Shown one piece after another: positions 21,751 to 33,021 of a stretch of 64,000 bases of DNA. The position numbers and the translations under genes are program-made. Positions within the stretch are counted from its first letter, which is position 1. Every line of letters begins with the position of its first letter. Under the pieces are notes generated by a model, which worked only from the letters and a program-made list of their open reading frames with translations, was not told where the DNA came from and ran no database searches. Origin of the DNA: Isoetes taiwanensis (taxonomy: Eukaryota > Streptophyta > Lycopodiopsida > Isoetales > Isoetaceae); NCBI GenBank assembly GCA_021234155.1, contig JAJEKV010000064.1, positions 2,044,001 to 2,108,000 on the forward strand, in the 5' to 3' direction.

Positions 21751-22443
21751 GTGCTTACCAGATCTCTTGATCCCGATTTTAAATATGCCCATAACTTGAT
21801 CAGGAAGCTTCAAAGAACTAGGCAGAGTGCAATAGAATTGGCGGATGAGCAGATAAAAATTGGATTGCTTACTCTAGAAGGGCGAAATGATTTCATCAAT
21901 TTGCAGGTTCAGAGAAAGAAAGCAGCAAAGCTTGAATTTGAGGAGAAGCAAATAAAGGAAATCTGGGCTCGAATCTTGAAGAGGCATAGTAATTTGCTTA
22001 GCTAGGAAAGATTGCGTCTTGAATTGAATGTTGAACAGGTCCAAATGGATGTAGATGATTGGAGCGCGAATGTTGCTGCTGCAGGCGATGAAGGTGATCT
22101 GAATTCTCCCCAGCATAGGAAGAGGATACCACTTCGTCCCAAAGCACCATTGAAATCCAAGCAGGCTATCGGATGACCTGGCTTCCAATCATATTCTTAC
22201 AGAAGAATCTAAGCCAGGGGAAGAAGAGAAGCCGGTGGATTCCACTCTGGAGAGATGGATCTTTAATTTGATATTGACATATCCAATTGTTGTGAAGAGT
22301 CCATGGCTTAAGATCAGCATCAAATCGCAGGCTGTGGAGTTCTTTAACTCTGCGGCAGAGGCCCAAAAATTCCAAACAATCCCAAGTGCCTCGGGAGATT
22401 TGGCATGCGAAGTTGATGCCGACTACATCGGAGCTTCTTTACT
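21751..22443 (+). pseudogene. Coiled-coil exon-like sequence, disrupted, unidentified
   Basis: A frame from about 21751 encodes a Lys/Glu/Gln-rich helical stretch ('QVQRKKAAKLEFEEKQIKE'). It hits one TAG at 22003 and continues as 'LRLELNVEQVQMDVDDW' and 'HRKRIPLRPKAPLKSK'. A one-base shift at about 22165 then leads into 'EEKPVDSTLERWIFNLI' and 'AVEFFNSAAEAQKF'. It ends at a perfect donor, ACT|GTGAGT. I do not recognise the family. The pattern fits a host exon that has decayed with one stop and one frameshift, just upstream of a LINE. Confidence 0.35.
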
Positions 22444-22748
22444 GTGAGTAAATTGTGCAAATTCACTTCAATTTTACTTCTATAACTACTTCTCTAATTT
22501 GCACATTCTCTCAAGGTGCTTGCCCATTCGATTCCTAATCATAAGAGATGCCACCATGTAATGGTTCACCTTGCTCTACCTAAGGGCCAACTCTTTTAAA
22601 TTGAACTGATTTAATTTTAATCATCCAGGGAGACTACCATTTTAAGTGAACCAATGTTTAAGCTTTTGAGAAGTCCAAGCTTCTATTCAATCTTTAATTT
22701 CTAGACAAATCCATGTGACTGCACAATCCTTATTTAAATCATTGATAT

Positions 22749-24518
22749 ATGCTTCATTTAACAAGGATTGTGTCAGTGGAGCAGCGTGCACACCTAGAGT
22801 CAGAGATCACCATCAATGACTTACATTCAGCAGCTTCTCTTTTAAAGAAAGACAAGTGCCCTGGCCTGGATGGTTTCCCAGTGGAATTTTTCCAGGAATA
22901 TTGGGATTGGTTGGGTTGCGATCTTTACAATGCTTTCTGTGAGTTTTGTAGGTTCAGAAGTTTGAATAAGATCATTAATACTGGCTGTATTTCTCTTATT
23001 CCCAAGTGTAAAGAGCCGAAGACAATATCTGACTGGCGCCCTATCACATTATTGTCTTTCGTGTATAAAATATTTGCGAAGGCCCTTGCAAACAAAGTGC
23101 GTGATGTCTTGGCTGTATCAATCTCTCCTATTCAATCTGGATTCTTGCCAAGGAGGAGCATTTTAGACAATGTTTGCCGCTATGAGGGTATGTATTGGGC
23201 CGATTGAAAGGTCAACACAGATAGTCTATCTTAAGTTAGATTTTGCCAAAGCGTATGACGGTGTAGATTGGGAATTTTGGAAAAAACCTCTTAACGTTGG
23301 GCTTTTGGTCAGCAGTTCACCGATGATGTTATGAAGCTCCATATCTCGGCCACGGTCCTCTCGTGTTGTTTGAGGGGAACCCTCCCTTTTTTTCGGTTGG
23401 GCGAGGTGTTCGCCAAGGTTGTCCATTAGCTCCACTTTTGTTCACAATAGTAGCTAAGGTCCTCTCACAGCTATTTGCTAAGGCCATGCAGGATGGGATA
23501 GTGCAGGGGTTGAGTATGGAGGATGGTTCACATGAAATTTGTAAAAAAAGATATCGACGACACGTTCCTCTTTCTTGTTGTCGATCTGAGATAATCTTGG
23601 AATGCAAAGCTTCTTCTTGATACTTTCTCTTTAGCATCTGGAGTTCTTGTTGGTTGGCCAAAGTGTTCTGCATTATGGACGCTTGATGGGGTTGTGCCCT
23701 CTTGTGTTGCGGATTTTCCTTGGAAGGTGCTTCCTCATGGGAAGGCAACTAAACTTCTTGGTATACCTGTGGGTATTCATATTTCTACCTCTGATGCTTG
23801 GGATATTATCATTGAAGGGTTACGTAAGCATTTGTTTTGGTGGAATACTGCTAAGCTCTCTCTGCCAGCGCGAATAACTGTTGCTAAGTATGTTTTAAGT
23901 AATTCCCATGTCTATATGGCCTCTGCCCTTCTGGCTTCTCAGTCAAAATTTCAGGTGATTGTTACGATTGTCCGTAACTTTATTTGGGGTGGGACTGAGG
24001 AAGATGATGTGGTCAAGGTTGCATGGTCCAAATGCATCAAGCCAAAATTTGCAGGTGGTTTGGGTATGACAGACTTCCATTTGCAGAGTAAGATTCTAAT
24101 TTCTAAATTCATTTGGAGGATCCTTAAGGATATGGTTGACTCACCTGGAGTGCGGTTGGTGAAGCAGTCACTTGCACATTGTGTTCCTTTTGGGAAAGCT
24201 TCATTAAAACCGCTTCTTCCTTGGAGTCTCTTTTATCAGCTATGCCCTTTTCCTAATGCCTCTCCTTTCTTGAAAGGCTTGCTGGAGTCATGGGAGACAG
24301 TACGGACCCTATTTAGGATTGATCTTGTTGCATGTCATCAGCTGAGTGCCCCTTGTTGGTGGATACCTGTGGAAAATAATCTTCCACTTTGTGCCTCGGT
24401 TCATCCGTTAACTCAACGGCGCTGGAGGTTAGCAGGAATTTTAACAGTTGCGGCTTGGTATGATTCTGGCCAGTTAGTGACATGTCATAAACAATGGTTG
24501 TTATCTAGACATTTATAA
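22749..24518 (+). pseudogene. L1-type LINE ORF2 (reverse transcriptase), degenerate
   Basis: Fragments in several frames follow the order of a plant L1 reverse transcriptase. They are 'KCPGLDGFPVEFFQ', 'ISLIPK', 'SDWRPITLLSFVYKIFAKAL', 'SGFLPRRSILDNV', 'LKLDFAKAYDGVDW' (motif A), 'GRGVRQGCPLAPLLF' (motif B) and a third block where the usual [FY]ADD reads 'DIDD'. The thumb/connection part (23694-24518) has 'TKLLGIPVG', 'LPARITVAKYVLS' and 'NFIWGG'. It lacks the endonuclease at its 5' end and most of the C-terminal zinc-binding region. Several frameshifts and the altered catalytic motif make it inactive. Confidence 0.85.
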
Positions 24519-25140
24519 TTATTAGAAGAAGGAAGCTTTTGTTGCCTCGGGTGGGAGGAGGGCGTGCAAGTTTTGACAGGCTTGTGAAAGGCTTCCTTCC
24601 TTTTCATCGACAGCTGGTTAGATCCACCGAGATAGCTACCTGCCTATAAATTTTGGAGTCTCTTCATGTCATAGCCTTTTGCAGACTCAGCTTTCAATAT
24701 CGCCACATGTATTTGCATCTAATTTTTTTCCTTCAAACATTTCTATGCTTTTCCATTGTGTGGGGGGAGGGAGGAGGAGAGGTCTAGATTGATAGAGCGG
24801 GGTATTACAAGTGTTTGGAGCCAGCTCTTTTGCAATATGTTTGTCATGCTCTTTTGATTGGATCCCATAGGTCTATTGCTCTGTGTGGACAATAAAAATC
24901 CATTCAATTCTATTCCATTCTATTTGTGTGTGCACCAAAATAAGTTCTTTTTGCATTGAATATGATGCATTGGCTAACCTGGAGGAGGTCTATCTATTTC
25001 TCTCTTCCTTGGCATATCTAATTAAATAGCATCCTTTATTTCCTAAATGTTCATCAAAATTTTCGCATTAGGAGATAATAACAAGGGTGCAAGTTCAAAG
25101 TAGTGTGTTCACTTCTTGTTAAATAAAGCACATATCCTTG
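24519..25140 (+). other. LINE 3' region and flank
   Basis: Degenerate LINE sequence probably continues to about 24935, where the text '...AATAAAAATCC' is followed by irregular ATTCT repeats. The rest up to the poly(T) at 25141 shows nothing recognisable. Confidence 0.4.
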
Positions 25141-25790
25141 TTTTTTTTTTTTTTTTTTTTGAAGGACGACAAACTTTATTGAAACTCCAAACCAAAAGCA
25201 AAATACAAATGCAGAGGCAGGAATAAAGTCTCAGAGGATAATCATGATCCACCGAGTAGAACCACCAGCCTATGCATAAGACAACACACTCAAATAGGAC
25301 TCAAATATCAACTGTTGCTTGGCAGGAGCAAGCGAAGAGCAATGGTAAGCCTTAACAATTCTAGCTTGTGCGCCCACGGAGGACAACCTGCGGGGAGGAA
25401 TATCCAAACCCCGAAAGATAGCGGTCTTCAAGGCCCGGATGGACCACAACAACCATCGATGCTAAATGAAATGCTTGGCTCCGCAACTTATTCCAAGTAT
25501 CCAGGATAGAAGCTGACCCGTGAAGCACTGGCCGACTTGTCAATGTCACATGAAAAGAGAAAGTACCAAGACCAAACAGCTGGAGATGAACACATAAAAA
25601 GAAGCAATGCTCAATGGTCTCGTCCCTTTGCTTTGCACGATTAGGCGAGAGTGTCGACACTCGAGGATCAAATCGTGGACAACTTGCACGTTCACACGAG
25701 GGCATCGGTGAAGAATCTGCCACCAAAGCACAGCCACCTTAGGATGGAGTAGTTTATCCCAAGCCCAAGTTCACATACGTCTCCAAAAGT
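25141..25790 (-). mobile_element. 5'-truncated L1-type LINE, minus strand
   Basis: On the minus strand the fragment ends in 20 A residues preceded by GTCGTCCTTC, the family's 3' motif. The C-terminal frame ends at 25270 with 'AYHCSSLAPAKQQLIFESYL', matching the copy at 62.7 kb ('SYHCSSLAP'). Further up, 'LWWQILHRCPRVN' is the start of the zinc-binding reverse-transcriptase tail (zf-RVT), in another frame. The right (5') boundary is approximate. Confidence 0.75.
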
Positions 25791-26074
25791 GCTGCAAATT
25801 TGTAAGATAAATACAGAGCACTTGTTGTGTCTAAAGAATCATTGCGAAGAAGAATCTACCAATAAAAAGAACATATTTAAAGAAGAGTTTATATTGAAAA
25901 GAAAAGAACATATTTAGTGTTACGTTGTGGTAGGTTATGGTCATATGAGATGATGTATTTTGTTTCAAAAAATTTAGAAAAATAAAAAATAAAATAAAAA
26001 ACATTGGCAACTTCAATAATAACACATCCATTAAATAGATCCAAAGTTATCCATTTATTATAACAAGAAATTTC

Positions 26075-26098
26075 TCGCGGCGGCCAAGGCCGCCGCGA
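26075..26098. repeat. Perfect GC-only palindrome
   Basis: Eleven-base arms (TCGCGGCGGCC and its complement) flank a two-base AA loop in otherwise AT-rich DNA. It is preceded by ATAACAAGAAATTT, as at the GC hairpins near 47.58 and 51.09 kb. Confidence 0.85.
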
Positions 26099-26439
26099 AC
26101 ATTTCTCTTTTCCAAAATCATCATAAGGAATTTCCGTATTAATTCGAAAATGGTGTAAATAAGTCTAAAAAATCTCCTCGAAATTCCCTCATGTTCTTGG
26201 ATTCTTTGACTATAAGAGATGTGGTTTGTGAAAGAGAGTGATTGGCCATATGACATCTCTCATGCCAAACCTACTTCACACTCTACCTTATTTATATTAC
26301 AATTACATACCTTCTCATCTTATTCAACAATAAGAACCCTCATTTTACATAGTTGGTAATAGAATCGCCATAATAGGATTTAGTTGTTAAATGTCAAATG
26401 TTTGCCAAATTTTATTTTACTTATGTAAGGCAAGTGATG

Positions 26440-26740
26440 AATCGCATGTGATCTTGGAGGTCAGACGAACTTATTAAACGTGAGATGTGCTACCTTGTAT
26501 TGTTGACTAACATTGATGCATATGAGACAAACTTATAACCATGATATATGCTAACTTGTATTGTTGACTAACATTGATGAATATGATCCCAGAGGTCATA
26601 TAAACTTATATTTTTATTTATTCATTTATGTCTAATGCTCTCGAAGGGCCAAGGAGGCCACGGAACACAATATCAAGTCAATTAAAATACGAGATATGCT
26701 AACTTAATATTATTGACTAACATTGATTGATTTTCTAAAC
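26440..26740 (+). repeat. Dispersed tandem repeat with TTGACTAACATTGATG core
   Basis: Three units centred near 26500, 26560 and 26710 share 'tgctaacttgtattgttgac' and 'taacattgatg'. No coding content is seen. Confidence 0.65.
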
Positions 26741-27231
26741 TATGTATAATGAAATTGTTTGAGGATAAAAATTGTTGCTCAAGTTTCGCAAGATTGAAAA
26801 TTTCACCATGCATAAGGATGCAACATGGGTTTGAAAATTTGCACATGTACATGGTCAATGAAAAACAACCCAGGCAGCCCATGGTAGACTTGCTACAACT
26901 GATCAATAACAGAGCTGTTTTTCTTTTGAGCATCAGAATCAAAGCAATGGCCCAGCTTATTTCCTCTTCAAAGTCTCATGTTTTCTATTCCAACATCAAT
27001 TTATCTCTCAATCATTGGCCCTGTATACTCCCACTTCAATTTCGGCGCTGATCATGCAACCCGCTTTGAATGCAGTCTACGGTCAATCAGAGGCTTGAAA
27101 CTTCTGCACACATTATCAGATGACGAACTCTTCGATCTCGCGTCCAACAGCAGAGAAGAAAATCTCCTTTCAAAATCCAGATATTTAACATGCAAACCTG
27201 TCTTCAAAACCCAAAATTGCGTTCATGTTTC

Positions 27232-27870
27232 TCACAAGTGAATCTCTGCCAATGGCGCCCTTGTGGGACGAATTATTCTGGCATCACAATCTAGGATTTC
27301 AATTGTTTGGGGTAGAGACTTGTGCTGCTTCATCCACCAGTCAGAAAGCTTAGCAGCAAAGTATTTGCTCTGGGTCATCAAGATATGCCTGTGTACATTT
27401 ACGGTGACTATAAACCCATATTTTCCTGATAATGTAAGCTTCACGTCACGTCACTTGAGCCTGAATTATTGAACTTATTTTCGGGCCTTTTTTCTCAACA
27501 ATACTGCATCTATTTTTTCTTGAACTGAAACAGGTCTCATAAGAGGCACAATAATTTGTTGTTGTGGATGTTGTTGAGCATGAACACTGCCGGAAGATTC
27601 GCTTCCTTGATGAAGTTATTGCTCTAATGCCATCATCTGAAATAGAGTAGGGCTGCTTCTTATCTTGTCAACAGGCGGCAAAGACCCAATTCCTCTGCTT
27701 TTCTTGCCATAGCCATAAGCCGGAACAATAGCCCCATTTGTTACCGGAGAAACCCCAACAAGAGATAATCGTAACCTAAAGGACGAGCTCGTATCTCCTA
27801 CAATTCCTTGCTTAATCAATGCGGCAATGTCGCGGGAATGCAAGACAATCTCGGCACTAGGTTCCGCCAT
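27232..27870 (-). pseudogene. BTB/POZ domain protein relic
   Basis: A frame opening at ATG 27870 runs to a TAA at 27616 ('SSPTLFQMMALEQ'). It then continues in frame with a Gln-rich stretch and 'PVSVQEKIDAVLLRKKAR' to another stop near 27480. The BTB part is in another frame (27232-27444): 'VKLTLSGKYGFIVTVNVHR', 'ILMTQSKYFAAKLSDWW' and 'PQTIEILDCD'. These correspond to the start of the BTB fold in plant proteins of the At1g63850/At3g05675 type, which act as adaptors for CUL3 ubiquitin ligases or related roles. Homology stops abruptly after 'DCD'. Stops, a frame change and loss of the domain's second half indicate a pseudogene or gene fragment. Confidence 0.65.
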
Positions 27871-29769
27871 TCAAGTTTCCATTATTCTTAGACTGATCTT
27901 TTGTGGCTGATTCTGCAAAATCTTCAACAAGCCATTTTTTCTTGCTGTCTTATTGATCTGGAGCTTCAATCAAAGGCTTTGGCCGGACAATGCAACACCA
28001 TAATCCTATCTATCTATCTATCTATATTGACAATTTCAGGTTGTTTGTGTCTTTTTGCCTTGTGGCTTCTACTATCTTGATTATCTGTACCACCAGATAA
28101 GCCAAATCCAACACCATAGCTAAGAGCTCAGCTGGGCCTTTTTCTTGCCCACCACATATCTAACCTCCAGGCCAGACCGACGGCCCAATTCAAACCATTT
28201 CTAGCTGTATAACCAAAACAAAGCCATGGCCAGCCATTCCCAATTCGTAGGCGAAGCAGCTGTCGCCGTTGAAGCTCTTCCTCTGATCTAAATTCTAGGT
28301 GTCACTTTGTTGCCATTTTAGATTGCAGCGCAGGAACGCGAACAAAAATTTTAAACTGCCATTATATAAGAAGGATAATTTTAAACCCCCTCCTTCGCAT
28401 CTATGCTCCCATTATCTATGGGTGCTCTCATGCAAGCTTAGCTAATCCAAATGCATCTAATATTCTAGCAGCCATAGTAGAGCTACTTTCGGGCAATCTC
28501 CCTTCTTCATCCAAGCAAATTCCTGTAGAATCCCCCCCATGAGCTTCTCTGCGAATATTTATGACAATGACAATGGCAATGGCAGCAAAATTTATGGCTT
28601 CTTACCTGAGGACCCTTCGCTTGTAGCTGCTCCATTGACTATCACTTTGAAACTTGGGAATCGAGTCGAGCTCTGCTGTTAGTCGATATTTGGAGCTGGT
28701 CGATGCTTCAGGTGTGTTTATTGCATCCTTTTGAAAAGATATTGCATTTACCTATTTTAGATTGTATCTTTTCCTTGGTTTTTAAAGCATGCGATGTTGT
28801 GGTGGCCTTTTAAAAATTAAAAGGCTTTTATGCACTTTTATCTATTCTATTTATTTTTAGTGGTTTGGTTATTATTTCTTCTAACAATGGTTTGCCACAA
28901 AAATCTCAATTATTGTCAAAAAAAATTTGTAGGCCTTGTAAAAGAATAGGTCTCTGCTTATTTTAGAAGTAACTTTCCTTGTTTATAAAGATGCGATATT
29001 GTGGTGGTCTTTCATAAAATAAAAGGCCTTCGCCCACTTTTTGTTCTTTATCTTTAGTGACTTAGATTTTTTTTTCTTTTAACAAAGGTTTGCCATAAAA
29101 ATCCTTTTTTTTTTTTGCAATGAAATAGTTTGGAAAATGCATTTGCAAGCATTATATGTTATTACAATTGGCAAAATGTTTAAACAAATCTTAACTAATG
29201 ATTATAACTAAAATCAATTTCAAACCGAGAACAAGACTTCAGAAATACAATAATCTTCTATGTGCTTTCTGCATTAAGTTTTTTTCCGATAGGCGAGCTT
29301 CTATGACTACTATTAAATTATCTATAGACATGCCTAAAATTCTGACTCAAGCATGCCATACTAAATAGAAATACGTTTGCACACTTGGAAAACATGCAAC
29401 GACTATATACCATAACAAGAAAAATGTACAAACATTGTAGATATTATTGTCTATAAACATGTTACAAACAAATAAGATTGATACTAGTTGTGGCACAACA
29501 AATAACATAATGACTTTATGCGCCATTTGCTAATAAAAGCCACGTTCAAATATACTGCAATCGTCTCTTTGACTATGGAACTGACAGTTCCTCAAATTAG
29601 AGCAGTAAATAATCCATGATTAACTATATCCGCTTGGCCGATTGGTCTCTATGGACGATGAGAACCATTCAATTCGGGGATTCACACAAAAGACCTATAT
29701 AAACCTGGTGAGTGTGTGGAAGGGGTTTTTTTCGATGTCGTGACATTATACTAGGGTTAAATCCCCCCC
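27871..29769. other. Intergenic, no supported gene
   Basis: AT-rich sequence with a short CTAT microsatellite (about 28005-28025). The words 'gcatgcgat.ttgtggtgg' and 'ggtttgccacaaaaatc' recur near 28790-28900 and 28990-29105, indicating a degenerate duplication of about 200 bp. Nothing else is recognised. Confidence 0.45.
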
Positions 29770-31552
29770 TTTTTGAAGGCAAGGTTGGTTTTGTATTCAT
29801 GTTATATGGAATACATCATATCAAAAAGCTTCCTTAACGGAAGACTCATGACCCTACAAAGAAAAGGGCCTTCCCTTATGAAATATCATAAGGAAAGAGA
29901 GTAGCCAAGCAGGCTGCATAATATCTTACTTATAAAGCTATGGATAAAGACAGATAGTACCAGTAGATAAAATTTGGTATCCGAACATAAAGTTCATGAA
30001 TTAGCATCCAGCAAATCCTGAATTGTGAGGTCAGCCACTAAAGATAGTGTAATCAAACATCATCAGGACCCGGGCCTCCATCTTTTGCTGCCACTTGTGG
30101 TAAAGGGATTGGAAGAAAGGTTTGAGGCTATTAAACCTCCACACCTCAGATCTATTCAACAGCTTTTTGATGGCCATCGAATGGATCATCTCAATCTTGA
30201 GGAATATGAAGTGATCCTCGAGCTCAACCCTGGGCATATAACTGTCATCTTCAATATTGCTCAGCCATCTAATAGGAGCTCCCATGTTGTTCAGCCTCCT
30301 CCGCTGCTCTGTGTAGCACACCATCAAAATCAGTTAGCATCAACACAAAAAAATTATATAAATCCTGGAATTTTCCATCCCAATCCCAGTCTTTATCATA
30401 TTTAGCTTCTTTCAGAGCTTTATGAGCTGAAGCAGTTTGCTGGATTATAGTCAATGATTAGATTTGATCCACAAAAGATTAGGTCTTTTCTTATCCAAGG
30501 CCACCAAATTCCTGTTTCCAAATGATCCAGCAAGTAAGGGTCCTGCAAGTGTTCACAAATCTTGACCCTTCACTCAGGAAAAGGAATATATTATTTGGGG
30601 CCCCCAAATTTAATTGACCCAAGGGCATTGACTGGAGATACCAGCATCATATTTAGCTCTCTTAACATTGGTTTGAAGATTTTGATGGAGAACCAACCAC
30701 CTAAATAGAGTGATCTTTGGAGCACCATAGTTCCTCCATCCTTTGGCACAATTTTTAGCCAATATGGTTTCTTCACAGTTCCACTGGAAGGTCTTTGGTC
30801 AATAAGAACAGAATAAATATCCTTAACCACATAACATTCCTTCTTATTTTGAGTCCAAATGTTTGAATTGGATGCTAATTCCTATTCAGAGGAGATTGTC
30901 CCCATTATCTTCTGAAATATACTCATGTCCAAAGAAGAGCCCTCCAGTCTAAGTTCCACTTCCTGCCAAGTTAGCCATCTATTTTCATCTTCTTTCCTTA
31001 AATCCCCAAAAGTTTTTAGACCAGCCTGATGCCATTGCATGTACTTGTGAGGATGTTGAGGGGCCAGACAACCACAGTTTTTCTGGGGCCAGACCACGGT
31101 GCCAGAAAAAGTTGATATCCTTGCATTAACATCCAATATTGGGGCCTAAAACAAAGAGCAGTCTGATTCCAGGCTTCAAGCATTCTCCTAACTATATTTG
31201 AAGTATTTGGACAAGGGGTTATCTAAAAAGAGGCTAAGTCAGATGCTTCAGGATTTGCTTCCAACAAGGAATGATTCATTTACCCAATATCTGATCAACT
31301 TGGAGGGCTGGAGAAGGCTTAGTAGCATGAAGAGTTCTCCATATTAGCTTGGCAGCTAAAGCTTGTGGCTGGATAAATAAATCCTTACATCCAAGTCCTC
31401 CTTGTTTCCTAGGCTTGGTCAAGTCTGACCAAGCTACCTTATGCACCCCTTGCCATATGAATTTCGTAATGGCAGGCACAATCAATTTATATGAGGCCTT
31501 ATCAGCAACAATAGCATAAGAGAAAAAAACATGGGTACTTGCTGTTACAGCA
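29770..31552 (-). mobile_element. 5'-truncated L1-type LINE, minus strand
   Basis: Read on the minus strand from 31552, the frame shows 'ASTHVFFSYAIVADKASYK', 'IVPAITKFIWQG', 'KVAWSDLTKPRKQGGLGC' and 'QPQALAAKLIWRTL', the thumb/connection of L1 ORF2. 'NRWLTWQEVELRLEG' and zf-RVT-like pieces follow down to about 30030. The 3' end near 29776 reads TTGCCTTCAAAAAG on the minus strand, similar to the other LINE ends. Stops and shifts occur throughout. Confidence 0.8.
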
Positions 31553-31892
31553 TTGGGTTATGGAACCCCATTGTGACTAGAATCAAGAGGAAACTTCAAA
31601 TGTATCCCTCTACTTTTTCTCTAGCAGGTCGGATTGAAATTGCCCTGACATTCTAGTGTATTTTCTCCACGGAAGGGGTGTTTTTCCAACACTTTTGCAT
31701 ACATATATAGGGGTGTTTCTTATCACCTTAAGAACACAGGTGGCATATGCTTATGTGATAAAGGTGAATCCCCCGGGTTCAATTCACTTATTGAGACAAG
31801 TCTGATATTTAGGGCACTAGTTAAGTGTATCATACTTCCTCTTTATATCTTATCTCAATCGTGAGAAGTTGGCATTTACCATGAAACATACC

Positions 31893-33010
31893 GGTGCTTC
31901 GATCGGCTCTCGAAATTGACTCGAGCCGCCAGTTGGGTTCGCCCAAGCGAACCCCATAAATTCGCCCAGGCGAACCCCATGCATTCGCCCAGGCGAACAC
32001 AAAAAATGACGTTGCGGACTGGCGGGGGCCGTCAAGCCTGCGTGGCGCCTCCTACCGGGTTCGCCCAGGCGAACCCTAAAACTCGGTCAGTACGGCGAGC
32101 CCCGCCAGAATGGCAGGGCGTGTAAGGAAGGCAGGCATCTACTGCCTTCTTACCGGGTTCGCCCAGGCGAACCCTCTGCCGATTGACAAGGCAGTAAGAG
32201 AAGGCAGAGCTAAAAATGGTGCCGAGGCGAATCCCCAAATGTAACAGGCTGGTCACTATACCTGAGCATATATGTGCATTGAAATCTTTTGCATGATCTA
32301 TAATCCAGCATAGAACAGAGGGGCGATCCGCAGTAGACTGGCTGGTAACTGGAAGACCCTCTCGGATCGTAAATTGGATCGATCTGTCTGTAACAATTCT
32401 GGCGCCACGCAGGTGCACAAAACCAAGGTTTTTAGACATGGTTTTGATCCTCTATTCATCCCCTTTTAGCAGATGTAGCAAATTCTGTTTGTGGGTCATT
32501 GTTTTGCTGTTGAATACTGTTCCTCTGTGTATAATTTGGGCTTGAAGGATCCCTTCTTGCAACCCATTTGGATTCTCCGGACCCCTTTCAACATTTTTGG
32601 GAGCTTTATCAAGATGAAGATCCATGTTTGTAAAACCGAGATGGCCACATTGTGCCTGATACAGTGACAGGCATAGCAGAAGCAAGGAAAAAACAGGGTT
32701 TTTCATCTCTAAATTGGGCCGAAATGCTGTGCAGAGGATCGGATTGATCTGGGTTTTATGCAAAAGAGGGTATGTGTGTAAGCTCTGACGTGCTGACCGG
32801 GCTCGCCATACTGACCGGGGTTCAAGGTTCGCCTGGGCGAACCCGGTAGGAGGCGCCACGCACACTTGACGGCCCCCGCCCAGTCTGCCACGTCATTTTT
32901 TGTGTTCGCCTGGGCGAATGCATGGGGTTCGCCTGGGCGAATTTATGGGGTTCGCTTGGGAGAACCCGGTTGGCCTGACGAGTCAATTTCGAGAGCCAAT
33001 AAAGTGGGCG
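31893..33010. mobile_element. Mutator-like transposon with about 220-bp inverted ends
   Basis: The two arms (31893-32115 and about 32790-33010) are inverted copies at roughly 90% identity by eye. A direct repeat TGAAACATACC flanks the element (31882-31892 and 33011-33021), fitting the 9-11 bp target duplication of Mutator-like elements. Each arm carries near-palindromes TTCGCCCAGGCGAA, three of them spaced 23-24 bp, which could be transposase binding sites. The 670-bp centre is less GC-rich and holds a small secreted-type ORF on the minus strand. No transposase is present, so the element is non-autonomous. Confidence 0.85.
32452..32706 (-). CDS. Small ORF with signal peptide inside the transposon, possibly captured
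   Basis: The 84-codon frame starts with 'MKNPVFSLLLLCLSLYQAQC', a convincing secretion signal, followed by a polar chain ending 'NLLHLLKGDE'. Immediately downstream on the same strand another frame (to about 32215) encodes 'GFVHLRGARIVTDRSIQ' and 'PSVLCWIIDHAKDF', which looks protein-like. The two may be parts of one captured gene separated by a stop. I do not recognise the protein. In family terms this would be a Pack-MULE cargo. Expression is unknown. Confidence 0.4.
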   Translation of the reverse strand: MKNPVFSLLLLCLSLYQAQCGHLGFTNMDLHLDKAPKNVERGPENPNGLQEGILQAQIIHRGTVFNSKTMTHKQNLLHLLKGDE

Positions 33011-33021
33011 TGAAACATACC

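Noticed and set aside
21316-21813. Overlapping ORFs of 64-107 codons on both strands
   Set aside because: They simply follow the GC-rich tandem repeat in every frame.
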